A stretch of 64,000 nt of DNA from Pseudomonadota bacterium (GTDB taxonomy: Bacteria > Pseudomonadota > Gammaproteobacteria > Steroidobacterales > JBCBZW01), in contig JBCCWS010000009.1 in assembly GCA_039193195.1 (NCBI GenBank), positions 62,001 to 126,000 on the forward strand, read 5' to 3'. The position numbers were made by a program, and so were the translations under genes. Of this stretch, positions 35,680 to 44,412 are shown piece by piece. Within the stretch, counting starts at the first letter, position 1; each line of letters opens with the position of its first letter. The notes under the pieces were generated by a model. That model was not told the origin of the DNA. It made no database searches and saw only the letters and a program-made list of their open reading frames with translations.

Positions 35680-37212
35680 ATGCGAGGGGTAGCTCGAACC
35701 GCATCGTTGGCGATGCTGTGCATCGGACTCACTTCGGTCGCGATCTGCACGGTGCCGAACGCATCGCTCAGCACCGCAGTTGATCTCACGTCCTCGGCGG
35801 AAGCCCTCGCGAGGGCGATCAGACACGGTGAACTTACGAGTGAAGCGCTGGTAGCAGCCTCTCTCGATCGAATCTCCTCGCTCGACAGGCGCGGGCCGCA
35901 CTACCGAAGCATCCTCTCGCTCAACGAGGCAGCGCTCGAGGAGGCACGCACGCTAGACGCTGAAGCGGCGCGCGGCGAGTACCGAGGTCGGCTGCACGGG
36001 CTGCCGGTGCTGGTGAAGGACACGGTCGAAACGCGAGAGCTCCCCACTACCGCCGGCTCCCCGGCGCTAGCGGAGAACTTCACGCGGCGGGACGCCGACG
36101 TCATCGCTCAACTCAGGTCGCAAGGCGCCATCGTCCTCGGCAAGACAAACCTCTCGGAGTGGTCGAACTTCCGTTCCTCGGATGCGCCGGCAGGGTGGAG
36201 CGGCCTCGGTGGACAAACGCTCAACGCCGTTGACCGATCAGTGTCACCGTGTGGCTCCTCATCAGGATCAGCGGTTGCCGTCGCCCTGTCGTTAGCGCCC
36301 CTCGCCGTCGGGGTGGAAACGAATGGCTCCATCACGAGCCCCGCTGCGTGCAACGGGGTGGTGGGAATGAAGCCCACCGTTGGCCTGGTGTCGCAGGCGG
36401 GCATCATCCCCGTATCTCGATCACAGGACTCGGCAGGACCAATGGCGCGCACGGTTCGCGACGCTGCACTCATGCTGAACGCGATGGTTGGGCCTGATGC
36501 CGCGGATCGGTCGGTGGATTATCTGGCGGAGATCGAACGCGGCGTGCAGGGCATGAGGGTCGGCGTCTTTCGCTGGGCCGAGGGCACAAACCCCGAGGTA
36601 TCTGCAGCCTTCAACAGGGCACTAGGGGCACTCGAGGCTCACGGTGCGGTCCTCGTCGATATCACATCCTTTAGGCCGGATCCCATCACGTGGGAAAGCG
36701 GGGGTACGCTCCTGGACATCGAGTTCAGGGCCGATCTCGATGCGTATCTGGCAAACGCACCGGAGGAGGTCCCGGTACGTTCGATCACCGACCTGATCAC
36801 GTTCAACGCCGACCATGCCACCGACGGTAGCCTCGACCAATCCGGTCTCATTCAAGCGGCCACCGCGCCGAGCATTGAGAGCGCGCAGTACAAACGAATC
36901 TCCACCGCCATCAAAGCCGCCACAGGCCCGCAGGGCATTGATGCGTTGCTTAAGAGCCATCGGGTGGAGGTGTTGGTGATGCCTTCGGGCGCCCTACCAT
37001 CACCGCTCGATGGCGATGAGCGCGCGTCGTCGAACGCCCCTCCCATCGGGGCGAGTTGGCTTGCCGCCATGGCCGGCTATCCTGCGCTATCCGTCCCGAT
37101 GCAGAGCGAAGCTGATCGCCTCCCTGTCGGCATGCTGATGACGGCGACTGCCTGGAACGATGCGCTATTGCTCCGCGTGGGTCGAGCTCTAGAGATCGCA
37201 CTGGCACGGTGA
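35680..37212 (+). CDS. Amidase signature family hydrolase, exported
   Basis: This 510-residue amidase has an N-terminal signal-like segment (SLAMLCIGLTSVAICTV). The Ser-cisSer-Lys triad is complete: Lys113 in LVKDTVET, the cis-Ser193 in PCGSSSGSAVAVAL, and the nucleophile Ser217 in VETNGSITSPAACNGVVG, 24 residues later as in the family. The family hydrolyses carboxamides (for example peptide amides or GatA-type substrates). The periplasmic location and the full length argue for amide scavenging rather than the GatCAB complex. AGAGGGA supports the ATG at 35680. A small hairpin (CGGCGAC/GTCGCCG, 35625-35641) lies upstream. Confidence 0.9.
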   Translation: MRGVARTASLAMLCIGLTSVAICTVPNASLSTAVDLTSSAEALARAIRHGELTSEALVAASLDRISSLDRRGPHYRSILSLNEAALEEARTLDAEAARGEYRGRLHGLPVLVKDTVETRELPTTAGSPALAENFTRRDADVIAQLRSQGAIVLGKTNLSEWSNFRSSDAPAGWSGLGGQTLNAVDRSVSPCGSSSGSAVAVALSLAPLAVGVETNGSITSPAACNGVVGMKPTVGLVSQAGIIPVSRSQDSAGPMARTVRDAALMLNAMVGPDAADRSVDYLAEIERGVQGMRVGVFRWAEGTNPEVSAAFNRALGALEAHGAVLVDITSFRPDPITWESGGTLLDIEFRADLDAYLANAPEEVPVRSITDLITFNADHATDGSLDQSGLIQAATAPSIESAQYKRISTAIKAATGPQGIDALLKSHRVEVLVMPSGALPSPLDGDERASSNAPPIGASWLAAMAGYPALSVPMQSEADRLPVGMLMTATAWNDALLLRVGRALEIALAR

Positions 37213-37719
37213 AGGCCAAGGCAGCGCACGCCTAGTCGGCTAGCAGCTGGCCTAACTCGGTACTGAGTTTCTTCTTAGCTGAACAGAACACTCATCTGCC
37301 GCAGGCATGACCTCGAGCCGCCCGCTACGCCTAGCCGCAGCCGGGCTGCGACGGCTGCCCTGGGCCGCGCGAGTTCGAAAGCCTAACGTCGTCGGACGCA
37401 CGTCAGAGGCTGCCGATAGCCTTCGGCCAACGCTGGCACGGTCGCGAGTGGCGATGATCGGTCCCAACATCCCTCTCCCCCACGACCGTGGGACAGGCTA
37501 CGTCTCACAATCACAGTACGCCAGGTCGCCGCCTTAAGCCAGCCACAGCACACGCGACTGCGCGCCAACGTATCACGCTTCCGGTACCTCGCTCGCCGGC
37601 AGACCTTTGGTGACGCACTGGCGCTCGGCCTATCGAGTTTGACAAAATCCAATGCGCCTCGTGTGGCGAATCCTCTCCACGCCGCACGTAAACCCCCCCA
37701 CGACCTAGCGAGATCACGG
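37213..37719. other. Intergenic region, no gene seen
   Basis: No coding frame or RNA is supported. It should contain the promoter of the PhyH/methyltransferase unit. Confidence 0.45.
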
Positions 37720-38754
37720 ATGCAAGAGTCGACGCCGACCAGGCGCTCGTTGCTCGTGGGCGATAACGCCCGGCGCGACGACGTCGACCAAGCGTGGGAG
37801 CAAGACAACCAAGCCTGGTGGGATTGGTACGTCTCGCTCGCGCAGCCAGAGGCGCCTCACGGCCGTCAGGCCCCAGTCGACGACACGGACGACATGCCAC
37901 TGGCGGCAGCGTCCGCGCCACCTGCGCTCGACGGGGACGTGCACGCATTTCTGCAAACACCCTACGCGCTCTCGGAAGCGCAGATCGGCGAGTTTCAGCG
38001 CAGGGGCTTCCTCAAGCTCAAAAACGTGCTGAGCGCTGCCGTGGCCGCACGCCTGCGCGAGGAGATGGTGCGGTTGCTGGAAGCCGCCTACGCCAGTTCT
38101 CTGGATGGCGGCACGCGCGCGCGGTTTCTGAGCCTCGAGCTGGTGTGGCTGGAGAACGCCCTGATCCGCGCCTTCGTCACCAGTCCGCGCATCGCCGGCA
38201 TCGCCGGTGAGCTGCTCGACGTTTCGGGCGTACGCCTGTACCACGACAATCTCATGTCCAAGGAGCCCGGATGCGGTCGCACGCCCTGGCACTACGACGA
38301 CCACCACTTTCCCCTCGCGACCCAAGAGGTGGTGACCGCCTGGATCCCCGCGCAGGCGATCCCGCGCCGCATGGGCCCACTGGCCTTCGCCCATCCAATC
38401 GACGTTTGGAAACGCGTTCGCGACGTGCCTTTCAACAAGTTCGACACCAGCTACGACCAGCAGGTAGGTGAGATCTTCCGCGATGGCGAAGTGGCGATAG
38501 ACGACTCCTCCTTCGCCCTCGGCGAGGTGAGTTTCCACCACAACCTTAGCTTTCATACTGCCGGCCCCAACCTCACGGAACTCAGCCGAGTCGTGCTCGC
38601 CAACACCTACTTCGCCGACGGTGCCCGCGTGCTCGACCGGCCCACCATGGTGTCCGGGGACTGGCAGAAGTTCATGCCCGGCGTCGCGCCGGGCGGCCTC
38701 GCCAACAGCGCGCTTAACCCGGTGTGCTGGTCCCGCGTACGCGCCCAGCCGTGA
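37720..38754 (+). CDS. Phytanoyl-CoA dioxygenase (PhyH)-like oxygenase
   Basis: This Fe(II)/2-oxoglutarate dioxygenase of 344 residues probably hydroxylates a small molecule. The PhyH start is YALSEAQIGEFQRRGFLKLK, the metal motif HxD is in TPWHYDDHHFPL, and the distal His is in SFHHNLSFHTAGPNLT, with an Arg shortly after (SRVVLANTYFADG). The N-terminal 80 residues (RRDDVDQAWEQDNQAWWDWY) are Trp- and Asp-rich and may be a separate docking segment. It heads a three-gene unit with two methyltransferases, as in small biosynthetic clusters. The stop codon lies at the left edge of a decayed MITE. The substrate cannot be predicted. Confidence 0.87.
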   Translation: MQESTPTRRSLLVGDNARRDDVDQAWEQDNQAWWDWYVSLAQPEAPHGRQAPVDDTDDMPLAAASAPPALDGDVHAFLQTPYALSEAQIGEFQRRGFLKLKNVLSAAVAARLREEMVRLLEAAYASSLDGGTRARFLSLELVWLENALIRAFVTSPRIAGIAGELLDVSGVRLYHDNLMSKEPGCGRTPWHYDDHHFPLATQEVVTAWIPAQAIPRRMGPLAFAHPIDVWKRVRDVPFNKFDTSYDQQVGEIFRDGEVAIDDSSFALGEVSFHHNLSFHTAGPNLTELSRVVLANTYFADGARVLDRPTMVSGDWQKFMPGVAPGGLANSALNPVCWSRVRAQP

Positions 38755-38904
38755 GGTAGAAGTTCGTTGATGAGTCCACGGTGCCTTTTCGCCCCTGAGC
38801 ACATTGCTCCTCCTACCGCGGAGCCCGCCACGCTCGTCGTCGCGCCACGCTCAGCAACGAACACTCGCGCACGAATTCATCAATGAAGCCAACTCGCGAC
38901 ACTA
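38751..38904. mobile_element. Decayed MITE, copy 2 (about 154 bp)
   Basis: The interior matches the complement of the copy at 41201-41363 closely: TAGAAGTTCGTTGATGA at the left, CCTTTTCGCCCCTGAGCAC, then CGCTCGTCGTCGCGCCACGC and AATTCATCAATGAAG. The right end still reads AACTCGCGACACTAG. The left terminal 14 bases are lost or replaced by the end of the PhyH gene. The element sits between PhyH and the first methyltransferase. Confidence 0.8.
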
Positions 38905-38921
38905 GCCTGCGGAGAGTCCCT

Positions 38922-39767
38922 TTGAGCAATACCACCTTTCAACGCAGCTGCGAGCACTGGAGTGAAGCGCGGCGCGGCGAGATGGATGACTTCTACACCC
39001 TGGCGCGGGTGGACTATCAACACCTCGCGAACGCGAACGACTGGGTGAGCTGGCTCGCGGGCCGGCAAGACAGCGCGCCCGGACGCCCGCTGCGCCTGCT
39101 CGATGTCGCCTGTGGCTCGGGCAAGTTCCCCGCTGCCCTCCTGTGCGACACGGAGCTCCCACGCGCCAACCTGCGCCCGATCACCTACGATCTCCTCGAC
39201 CCGAGCGACTTCTCGATTGCGCAGGCCCGCAGCGCACTCGCCCCGCCGTTCATGGCCGGCGAGGAACTGGTCACCACGCTCCAAGGGCTCGATGCCGCCA
39301 GCGGCGCGTACGACATCGTGTGGGCGACGCACGCCCTGTACGCTGTCCCCGAGGCCGAGCTGGACCAGGCGCTAGGTCGCTTTTTGCGGGCGATGGATGG
39401 CGTGGGGTTCATCGCACACAGCAGCGAAGTCGGCCACTACATCCGCTGCTACGACCACTACCGCCAGGCCTTCCAGACCGGTTCCGACCGTGTTCCTTAC
39501 AGCACGGCCGAGCAGATCCTCGCTAGCCTCGACCGCCTCGGCGCCGCCTATCGTACTGAGCAGATCCGCTACACCAATGGCGTGGACCATGGCGGTCATG
39601 AGCGCGTTGAGGGCTACCTCCAGCGCTGTGTTTTCGACGACCAGGTAAGCCTCGAACAGATGCTGGAAGCCGAACCTCTGGCCACCTATCTGCGCGCTTG
39701 CCAACGAGACGATCAGTGGCGCTTCGAACAGCATGTCACCCTGATTTACTTGGGCGAAGACGCATGA
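38922..39767 (+). CDS. Class I SAM-dependent methyltransferase 1
   Basis: The product is a cytoplasmic enzyme of about 281 residues. The SAM-binding motif I is LLDVACGSGKFPAALL, the acidic strand-2 end is ITYDLLDPSD, and the post motif is YDIVWATHALYAVPEAELDQ. The TTG at 38922 is chosen because GGAGAG lies five bases upstream. An ATG at 38883 is in frame but falls inside the MITE and adds MKPTRDTSLRRVP, which does not look like a methyltransferase start. The gene is coupled by ATGA to the second methyltransferase. Together with the PhyH oxygenase it suggests tailoring of a small metabolite. Confidence 0.85.
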   Translation: MSNTTFQRSCEHWSEARRGEMDDFYTLARVDYQHLANANDWVSWLAGRQDSAPGRPLRLLDVACGSGKFPAALLCDTELPRANLRPITYDLLDPSDFSIAQARSALAPPFMAGEELVTTLQGLDAASGAYDIVWATHALYAVPEAELDQALGRFLRAMDGVGFIAHSSEVGHYIRCYDHYRQAFQTGSDRVPYSTAEQILASLDRLGAAYRTEQIRYTNGVDHGGHERVEGYLQRCVFDDQVSLEQMLEAEPLATYLRACQRDDQWRFEQHVTLIYLGEDA

Positions 39768-40693
39768 CTTCAGTCGACCCCATCCTGCACACGCCGTTTA
39801 CCGACAAGCTGCGTCGACGCGAAGCACCCTCGGCGCAGGAGCTGCGCGAACACCTACTCGAGGTGCATCGTCGAAACGCCGGGTTCACGGAGACCTGCGC
39901 CTGGGCGAGCCGCGACGTGCGCGGACGCAACAGCTACCAGTGGCTCGCGGAGCTGATCGAGCCGCAGCGACACACGCACGTCCTGGACCTCGCCTGTGGA
40001 AGCGGTCGCCTCAGCGCCCTCTGCCACGAGCAGCACGGCGATGCCGTGTGCTTGGTCGGCGTGGACATGAGCGAAGACGAGCTCGCGCTCGCGCGCGCCC
40101 GCTTGCGGCACGCGCAAGTGACGCTCCATCAAGGTCTGGCCCAGGACCTCCACGTGCTGCAGGACGAGTCCGTGGACGTCGCCCTGTGCCACTGGGCACT
40201 GACCCTGATGGATCCCGTAGGCCCCGTGCTGGCGGAAGTCGCCAGGGTGCTGCGCCCGGGCGGCGTGTTCGGTGCCATCGTCGATGGCGACATGCGCCGC
40301 TCCCCCAGCTACGAGGCGATCCATCAGCTCATCTACGACGCTGTCTGCGATGAGTACCCTGGCTACGGGGAGTTTGATCTGGGTGACGCACGGGTGCGCA
40401 GCACGGCGGCGTTGAGTGCGCTTGCGAGCGAGTATTTCGACGGTTGCCCCGTGCAGGTGGAGCCGGGCCTGGTCCACCTCGACGCCCCACCCGGCGAGCT
40501 TGCGCGCATCGTCGCCGGGTTTTTCTACGCCTCCTTCGTGCTCTGCGGCGCGAGTAGGGCGCGCATGCTAAGCGCCTTAGAGACATACCTCGCTGGCCAA
40601 GGCGACGCGCTTGGCGCTCGCTTCTCGATGCCTATCAATCGCCTCGTGGTGACCAAGGAGACACTCGCCGAACACCGTCGAGCGCACGGCTAA
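39764..40693 (+). CDS. Class I SAM-dependent methyltransferase 2
   Basis: This enzyme of about 309 residues has motif I HVLDLACGSGRLSALC, acidic loop GVDMSEDELALARARL, DVALCHWALTLMDPV and VARVLRPGGVFGAIVDGD, the methyltransferase type-11 pattern. It overlaps the stop codon of methyltransferase 1 (ATGA at 39764), so the two are made together. The sequences are not close duplicates, so they probably act on different positions or successive steps. Substrate unknown. Confidence 0.88.
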   Translation: MTSVDPILHTPFTDKLRRREAPSAQELREHLLEVHRRNAGFTETCAWASRDVRGRNSYQWLAELIEPQRHTHVLDLACGSGRLSALCHEQHGDAVCLVGVDMSEDELALARARLRHAQVTLHQGLAQDLHVLQDESVDVALCHWALTLMDPVGPVLAEVARVLRPGGVFGAIVDGDMRRSPSYEAIHQLIYDAVCDEYPGYGEFDLGDARVRSTAALSALASEYFDGCPVQVEPGLVHLDAPPGELARIVAGFFYASFVLCGASRARMLSALETYLAGQGDALGARFSMPINRLVVTKETLAEHRRAHG

Positions 40694-41200
40694 AGATCGC
40701 CCACCTATCGCACCCAGCCATCACCACGGCGCGCGCGCGAGGCGTAGGCCCTGCACCCATCGTCATGGGGCTTCTCCCATCTACAATGGCTAACGCCCTC
40801 GGCGTACTTCACCGCGTTCGGTGAAGCGGCCAACCCAGTGAATCCGAACTGCGGCGCAGTCACGCAAGGGATGTTGGGCAGTACAAACCTCACGCCCTGA
40901 ATGGGTAGCGCTATGATCGAGAGCCAGGGCGTCGTTCAGAGCGCACAAGCTTGGCATCGAGCGGCCATAGCGCCACCGGCTATCTGTGTTCCTAGACTCC
41001 AAGCAGGGAGGCACCTGGCGCCATCACCGCCAGTGGGCACTAGCCCGCCCAGGGAGCATTGCGCCCGTACCAAGTGGTCCGCGGCTAACGGCTCAATAGC
41101 TCCTATGGTGCCGAACACGACCAAGGGTAGTTCTTGACGCGAGGGTTGGAGGCCGGGGGAGCTCGTTTGACAGACTTATGGGTGCTCGCGCCACCAGCTC
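40694..41200. other. Intergenic region left of MITE copy 3
   Basis: No gene or RNA is supported here. The minus-strand frame at 40705-40893 lacks family character and a ribosome-binding site. Confidence 0.45.
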
Positions 41201-41363
41201 TAGTGTCCTGAGTTAGAAGTTCGTTGATGAATTCGCACGCGGGTTTTTGTCCCTGAGCGTGGCGCGACGACGAGCGTGGCAGGCCCCACGGGAGGAGGAG
41301 CAACGTGCTCAGGGGCGAAAAGGTGCCGCGAATTCATCAACGAACTTCTAACTCGGGACACTA
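41201..41363. mobile_element. TA-ended MITE, copy 3 (163 bp, best preserved)
   Basis: It begins TAGTGTCCTGAGTTAGAAGT and ends with the near-perfect complement, ACTTCTAACTCGGGACACTA. The inverted repeats extend about 40 bp inward (TTCGTTGATGAATTCGC against GCGAATTCATCAACGAA). The middle holds further near-palindromic DNA. Both ends terminate in TA. There is no transposase, so mobility would depend on an enzyme encoded elsewhere. Confidence 0.85.
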
Positions 41364-41531
41364 GGATCCGCGCATCGACAAAAAGGGCGAGGCAAGCCTT
41401 CCTAGGCCTGTCCTGGGCCGCTGCCTCACCGGGAAGGCGACGGGCGTCCGGCGTACCCCCGGGCTCAAGACTCGCCGACCGCCATCGCAGGACCGGTCGC
41501 TAGCTAGCTCGCTGGGCTGCGAAGCCGGCCC

Positions 41532-43268
41532 TCAGCGCGCAGCGCCGAGGCTCAGCCTAACCGTCTGCAAGGCGTTCGCCGGAATCGTGATCGCAGCGTG
41601 CTCCTCACCCACCTGTAAGGAGTAGTCGATGGGCGCCTTGGTCGTGTTCAGCAGCTGCACGCTGATCAGGCCTTCGGCGTTGCGCGTCGCGCTCGCGTGC
41701 AGTGCGTCCTCGCCCATGCCGTCGGCGAGCACCGTCGTCGCCTGTAGTGCCCGATCCCCAGGCCGTATCGTGCGGCTGAGCTGCTTGAGCACGTGGAAGA
41801 TCGGCGTGTAGTAGACCTCGTCCGTCTCAGTGTCGATCATGATCGGCGCGCCGCAGAAGTTGCCCACATGGTTGGGCCCGCCGTTGCTGTCGAGCACGAT
41901 GTTCCAGTCGATCCAGCCCGACATCCAATTGTTGAAGCTAACGATGATGTTGCGGGCGTAGCGATGGACAGGCGTGTACACAGGATGGAGTTCCGGTGCC
42001 GGTGCCCAGGACGCGGTGTAGGCCCAGTCGGTCGCGTTGGGGTTCCACCAGAAATCGTCGTTGCCGAACCACCCGCTCTCCTGGAAGCCCTCCGGGTCAC
42101 CGATGCCCCCGGGCGCTGGCTTGCCCAGATCGTCGATGGTGCCCTCGGTGTGGATGATGTCGAAGGCTGGGAACTGCTCGTGGGCCTCGACCAGCGCCTC
42201 CTCGAATACTTGGGTCGTGCTGCCGTACCAGTGCACGCCCGTGCCGTAGACGTAGCGAGCCGCCTCCGGGTCGCCGAGGATGGCCTTGGTCCAGCGCGGG
42301 AGATCGTCCCGGTTCTGGTCGTAGATGAGTAGCTTCAGCTGTTCGTAGCCACCCTCTTGGAGCTTTGGTCCCAGGTGTTGCTTGATGAACTCGCCCTGGG
42401 ACTGCGGGGTGAAGTGCATGCTCTCCCACTGGCCGCTGTTGCCGTTCGGCTCGTTGACGGGCGTCATGCCCCAGATCTCGACGCCCTGCTCGCGATAGCT
42501 GTCCAGGTAGCGCAGCAGATAGTCGGCATAGGTCGCCTCGTACTGTGGCTTGAGCACGCCACCGGTGCCCTGGTAGCCGTTGGCTTCCGTGGGCCTCACG
42601 TAGTAGTCCTCGATGTCCTTCATCCAGGGCGGTGCGGACCAGGCGGACGCGACGATCGACAAGGTGGGGTCTGACTGATTGCGCTTGATCGCGAGCGCCT
42701 CCTGGATCATCGGCAGCAGGTCAAAGGTCTCGTCGGCGATGCCCGGGTACTGCTCCCGAGCGAAGCCGTCGCTGTCTACCTCGATGCTGAAGTGCTCTAA
42801 GGCCGCGTCATCCGCCACCGGTGCATAGGTGTAGCGTCCCTCGACGGAGAAATCAGTCGAAGCGATGACCGTGCGCGCGATGGACAGGTCGGCGCCATCC
42901 TCTCCGTACACCTCACGCATGACGACAGCCCGCTCCTGCGGCGGTAGGTGGGCCAGGACGAACGCGGACGACTCGGTGAAGGAGGAGCCTACTCCCGTCA
43001 TCGTCTGCTTCTCTCGGTCAGGGAACACCTCGATCCGGGCACCGGCCTCCTCGGGCGCCGGGCCCGCGCGTAGGGCGACGTTCTCCTTCACGGCGAGACG
43101 ATCGCCGGCCTCGCTGGTGACGAGGATCTCGACGGTGGAGCGAGACTCGGGCACCACCGACGCCGACGATGGCGCCTGCTCGGTGCACGCAGCGCAGCAC
43201 CATAGGCATAAGCTCGAGAGGGTGAGAGGGCGCAGATTAGGCGCGGCGATCCATCGAAAGCGGTCCAT
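41532..43268 (-). CDS. Glycoside hydrolase family 30 lipoprotein
   Basis: This 578-residue predicted lipoprotein (lipobox LWCCAAC) is related to glucosylceramidases and beta-1,6-glucanases. The family start QTMTGVGSSFTESSAFVLAH is clear. YGEDGADLSIARTVIASTDF and IVASAWSAPPWMKD follow. The acid/base is Glu273 in TPVNEPNG and the nucleophile is Glu375 in DIIHTEGT. The C-terminal beta-sandwich (LISVQLLNTTKAPIDYSLQV) is intact. GAGGAA six bases before the ATG supports the start. It would act at the cell surface or in the periplasm on a beta-glucan or similar glycan. No sugar transporter is adjacent. Confidence 0.92.
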   Translation of the reverse strand: MDRFRWIAAPNLRPLTLSSLCLWCCAACTEQAPSSASVVPESRSTVEILVTSEAGDRLAVKENVALRAGPAPEEAGARIEVFPDREKQTMTGVGSSFTESSAFVLAHLPPQERAVVMREVYGEDGADLSIARTVIASTDFSVEGRYTYAPVADDAALEHFSIEVDSDGFAREQYPGIADETFDLLPMIQEALAIKRNQSDPTLSIVASAWSAPPWMKDIEDYYVRPTEANGYQGTGGVLKPQYEATYADYLLRYLDSYREQGVEIWGMTPVNEPNGNSGQWESMHFTPQSQGEFIKQHLGPKLQEGGYEQLKLLIYDQNRDDLPRWTKAILGDPEAARYVYGTGVHWYGSTTQVFEEALVEAHEQFPAFDIIHTEGTIDDLGKPAPGGIGDPEGFQESGWFGNDDFWWNPNATDWAYTASWAPAPELHPVYTPVHRYARNIIVSFNNWMSGWIDWNIVLDSNGGPNHVGNFCGAPIMIDTETDEVYYTPIFHVLKQLSRTIRPGDRALQATTVLADGMGEDALHASATRNAEGLISVQLLNTTKAPIDYSLQVGEEHAAITIPANALQTVRLSLGAAR

Positions 43269-43679
43269 TGGGTTTCCTCAGCACTCTTGAAACGTGATGG
43301 CGGCGGGGATACCCACTACAGAGCCCGTCACGGCGCCACCCTCCCTCGGCGAGCCGGCCGACGCCGCTTTGCGCCGAGCGCTAGCCCACGCCTTCTCCCT
43401 AGCCAGGTGGCGCCAGACCATCATGCCGGCCGTAGGCCTGCCAACACAGTCCTACAACCGCAACGCCGAGCTCGGCTCGGCGAGTGTGGGAGAGGGGTTA
43501 CTAGTATTCCACGGGTTGGGCCGGTTGACGAGAACGGGCTGCGCCGCCAGCGCCCAGCGCTGGACAGGACGCCGGGCGCAAGGGACTCGCCATCCTCCAC
43601 GTTCGGTTCATCTCCTGCGGTTTTGTGATGAATTGCACTCGTCTATGGTAGAGCCCGTGTGCTGCCAGCGACGGGGACA
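43269..43679. other. Intergenic region, no firmly supported gene
   Basis: The two plus-strand frames open here do not look like proteins. It holds the promoter region for the GH30 gene on the minus strand and for the AraC-type remnant on the plus strand. Confidence 0.45.
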
Positions 43680-44374
43680 GTGTTGACATCAATCGCCAGA
43701 TCGCTCCCCGCGGGAGCGACGCTACCGCGTCACCAACACGTTACGCCCTACGTAACCCTCGTCCTAGGCGGTAAGTATGTGGAAGCGGGCGACCACGGGA
43801 GGTTCACGGTCGGGCCGGGTGATGTCCTCGTCCACGGGAAGTTCGCGTCCCATGCAAACTGGATAGGCGCACGGCGGGATATCGAGACGCTCAATTTCGA
43901 ACTTAACGATGCCCCAGACATCGAGCCGCTTTGTTCCGCTTCGAATGCGGAGGAAGTCGCGCGCTTGGCGGAATCAGATCTGGCACACGCTATGGCCGCC
44001 CTACTCCAGTCCATGACGCCGAGGCATCGACGGCCTCGGATTGGCCTGAAATCATCGCCAACGCCATCCGCGACGATCCCGCAAAGCCGGTGAGCTATTG
44101 GTGTCGATCGCTGGGGTTGGCCCCAGGAACCGTTAGCCGCGGGTTCAAACGTAGCTTTGGCGTATCGGCAGCCGAATACCGGGCGACGGCTCGCGCCCGC
44201 AGGTCCTACGATGCATTGATCAAAGGTGGTGCAGCCCTCGTCGACATTGCAGGTCAATTCGGGTTTTCAGACCAAGCACACTTCACCCGATCCATCCGCG
44301 CCCTGACCGGCGCACCCCCTAGCTATTGGCGACAGGTCAAAAATCTTCAAGACGCGCGGCCGTCGCTGAATTAG
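43680..44374 (+). pseudogene. AraC-family regulator split by a frameshift
   Basis: The first half, from GTG 43680, is a cupin-like sensor: SLPAGATLPRHQHVTPYVTL, GRFTVGPGDVLVHGKFASHA. The second half, in another frame, is an AraC DNA-binding domain: VSYWCRSLGLAPGTVSRGFK, GVSAAEYRATARARRSYDAL, LVDIAGQFGFSDQAHFTRSI, then LTGAPPSYWRQ. The frames switch near 44007-44015, where one missing base would rejoin them (ALLQS to HDAEAST). Either the gene is inactive or this is a sequencing error; no slippery run is obvious. The intact protein would be about 230 residues. Its target is unknown. Confidence 0.75.
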
Positions 44375-44412
44375 AACGTCAGGGAGATCATCATTCTCTG
44401 GAGTCTGCATTC

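Noticed and set aside
37714-38802. Long open frame (362 codons) on the minus strand opposite the PhyH gene
   Set aside because: It is antisense to a gene with clear PhyH motifs, is rich in Val, Gly and Arg as expected of a GC-rich shadow frame, and has no recognisable domain.
38883-38921. Upstream ATG as start of methyltransferase 1
   Set aside because: It lies inside the MITE and lacks a ribosome-binding site, while the TTG at 38922 has GGAGAG five bases upstream.
40705-40893. Minus-strand open frame of 62 codons
   Set aside because: No motif, no ribosome-binding site and no neighbour logic.
43294-43686. Open frame of 130 codons before the AraC remnant
   Set aside because: Composition is unlike a protein, and it runs into the AraC start without a ribosome-binding site.
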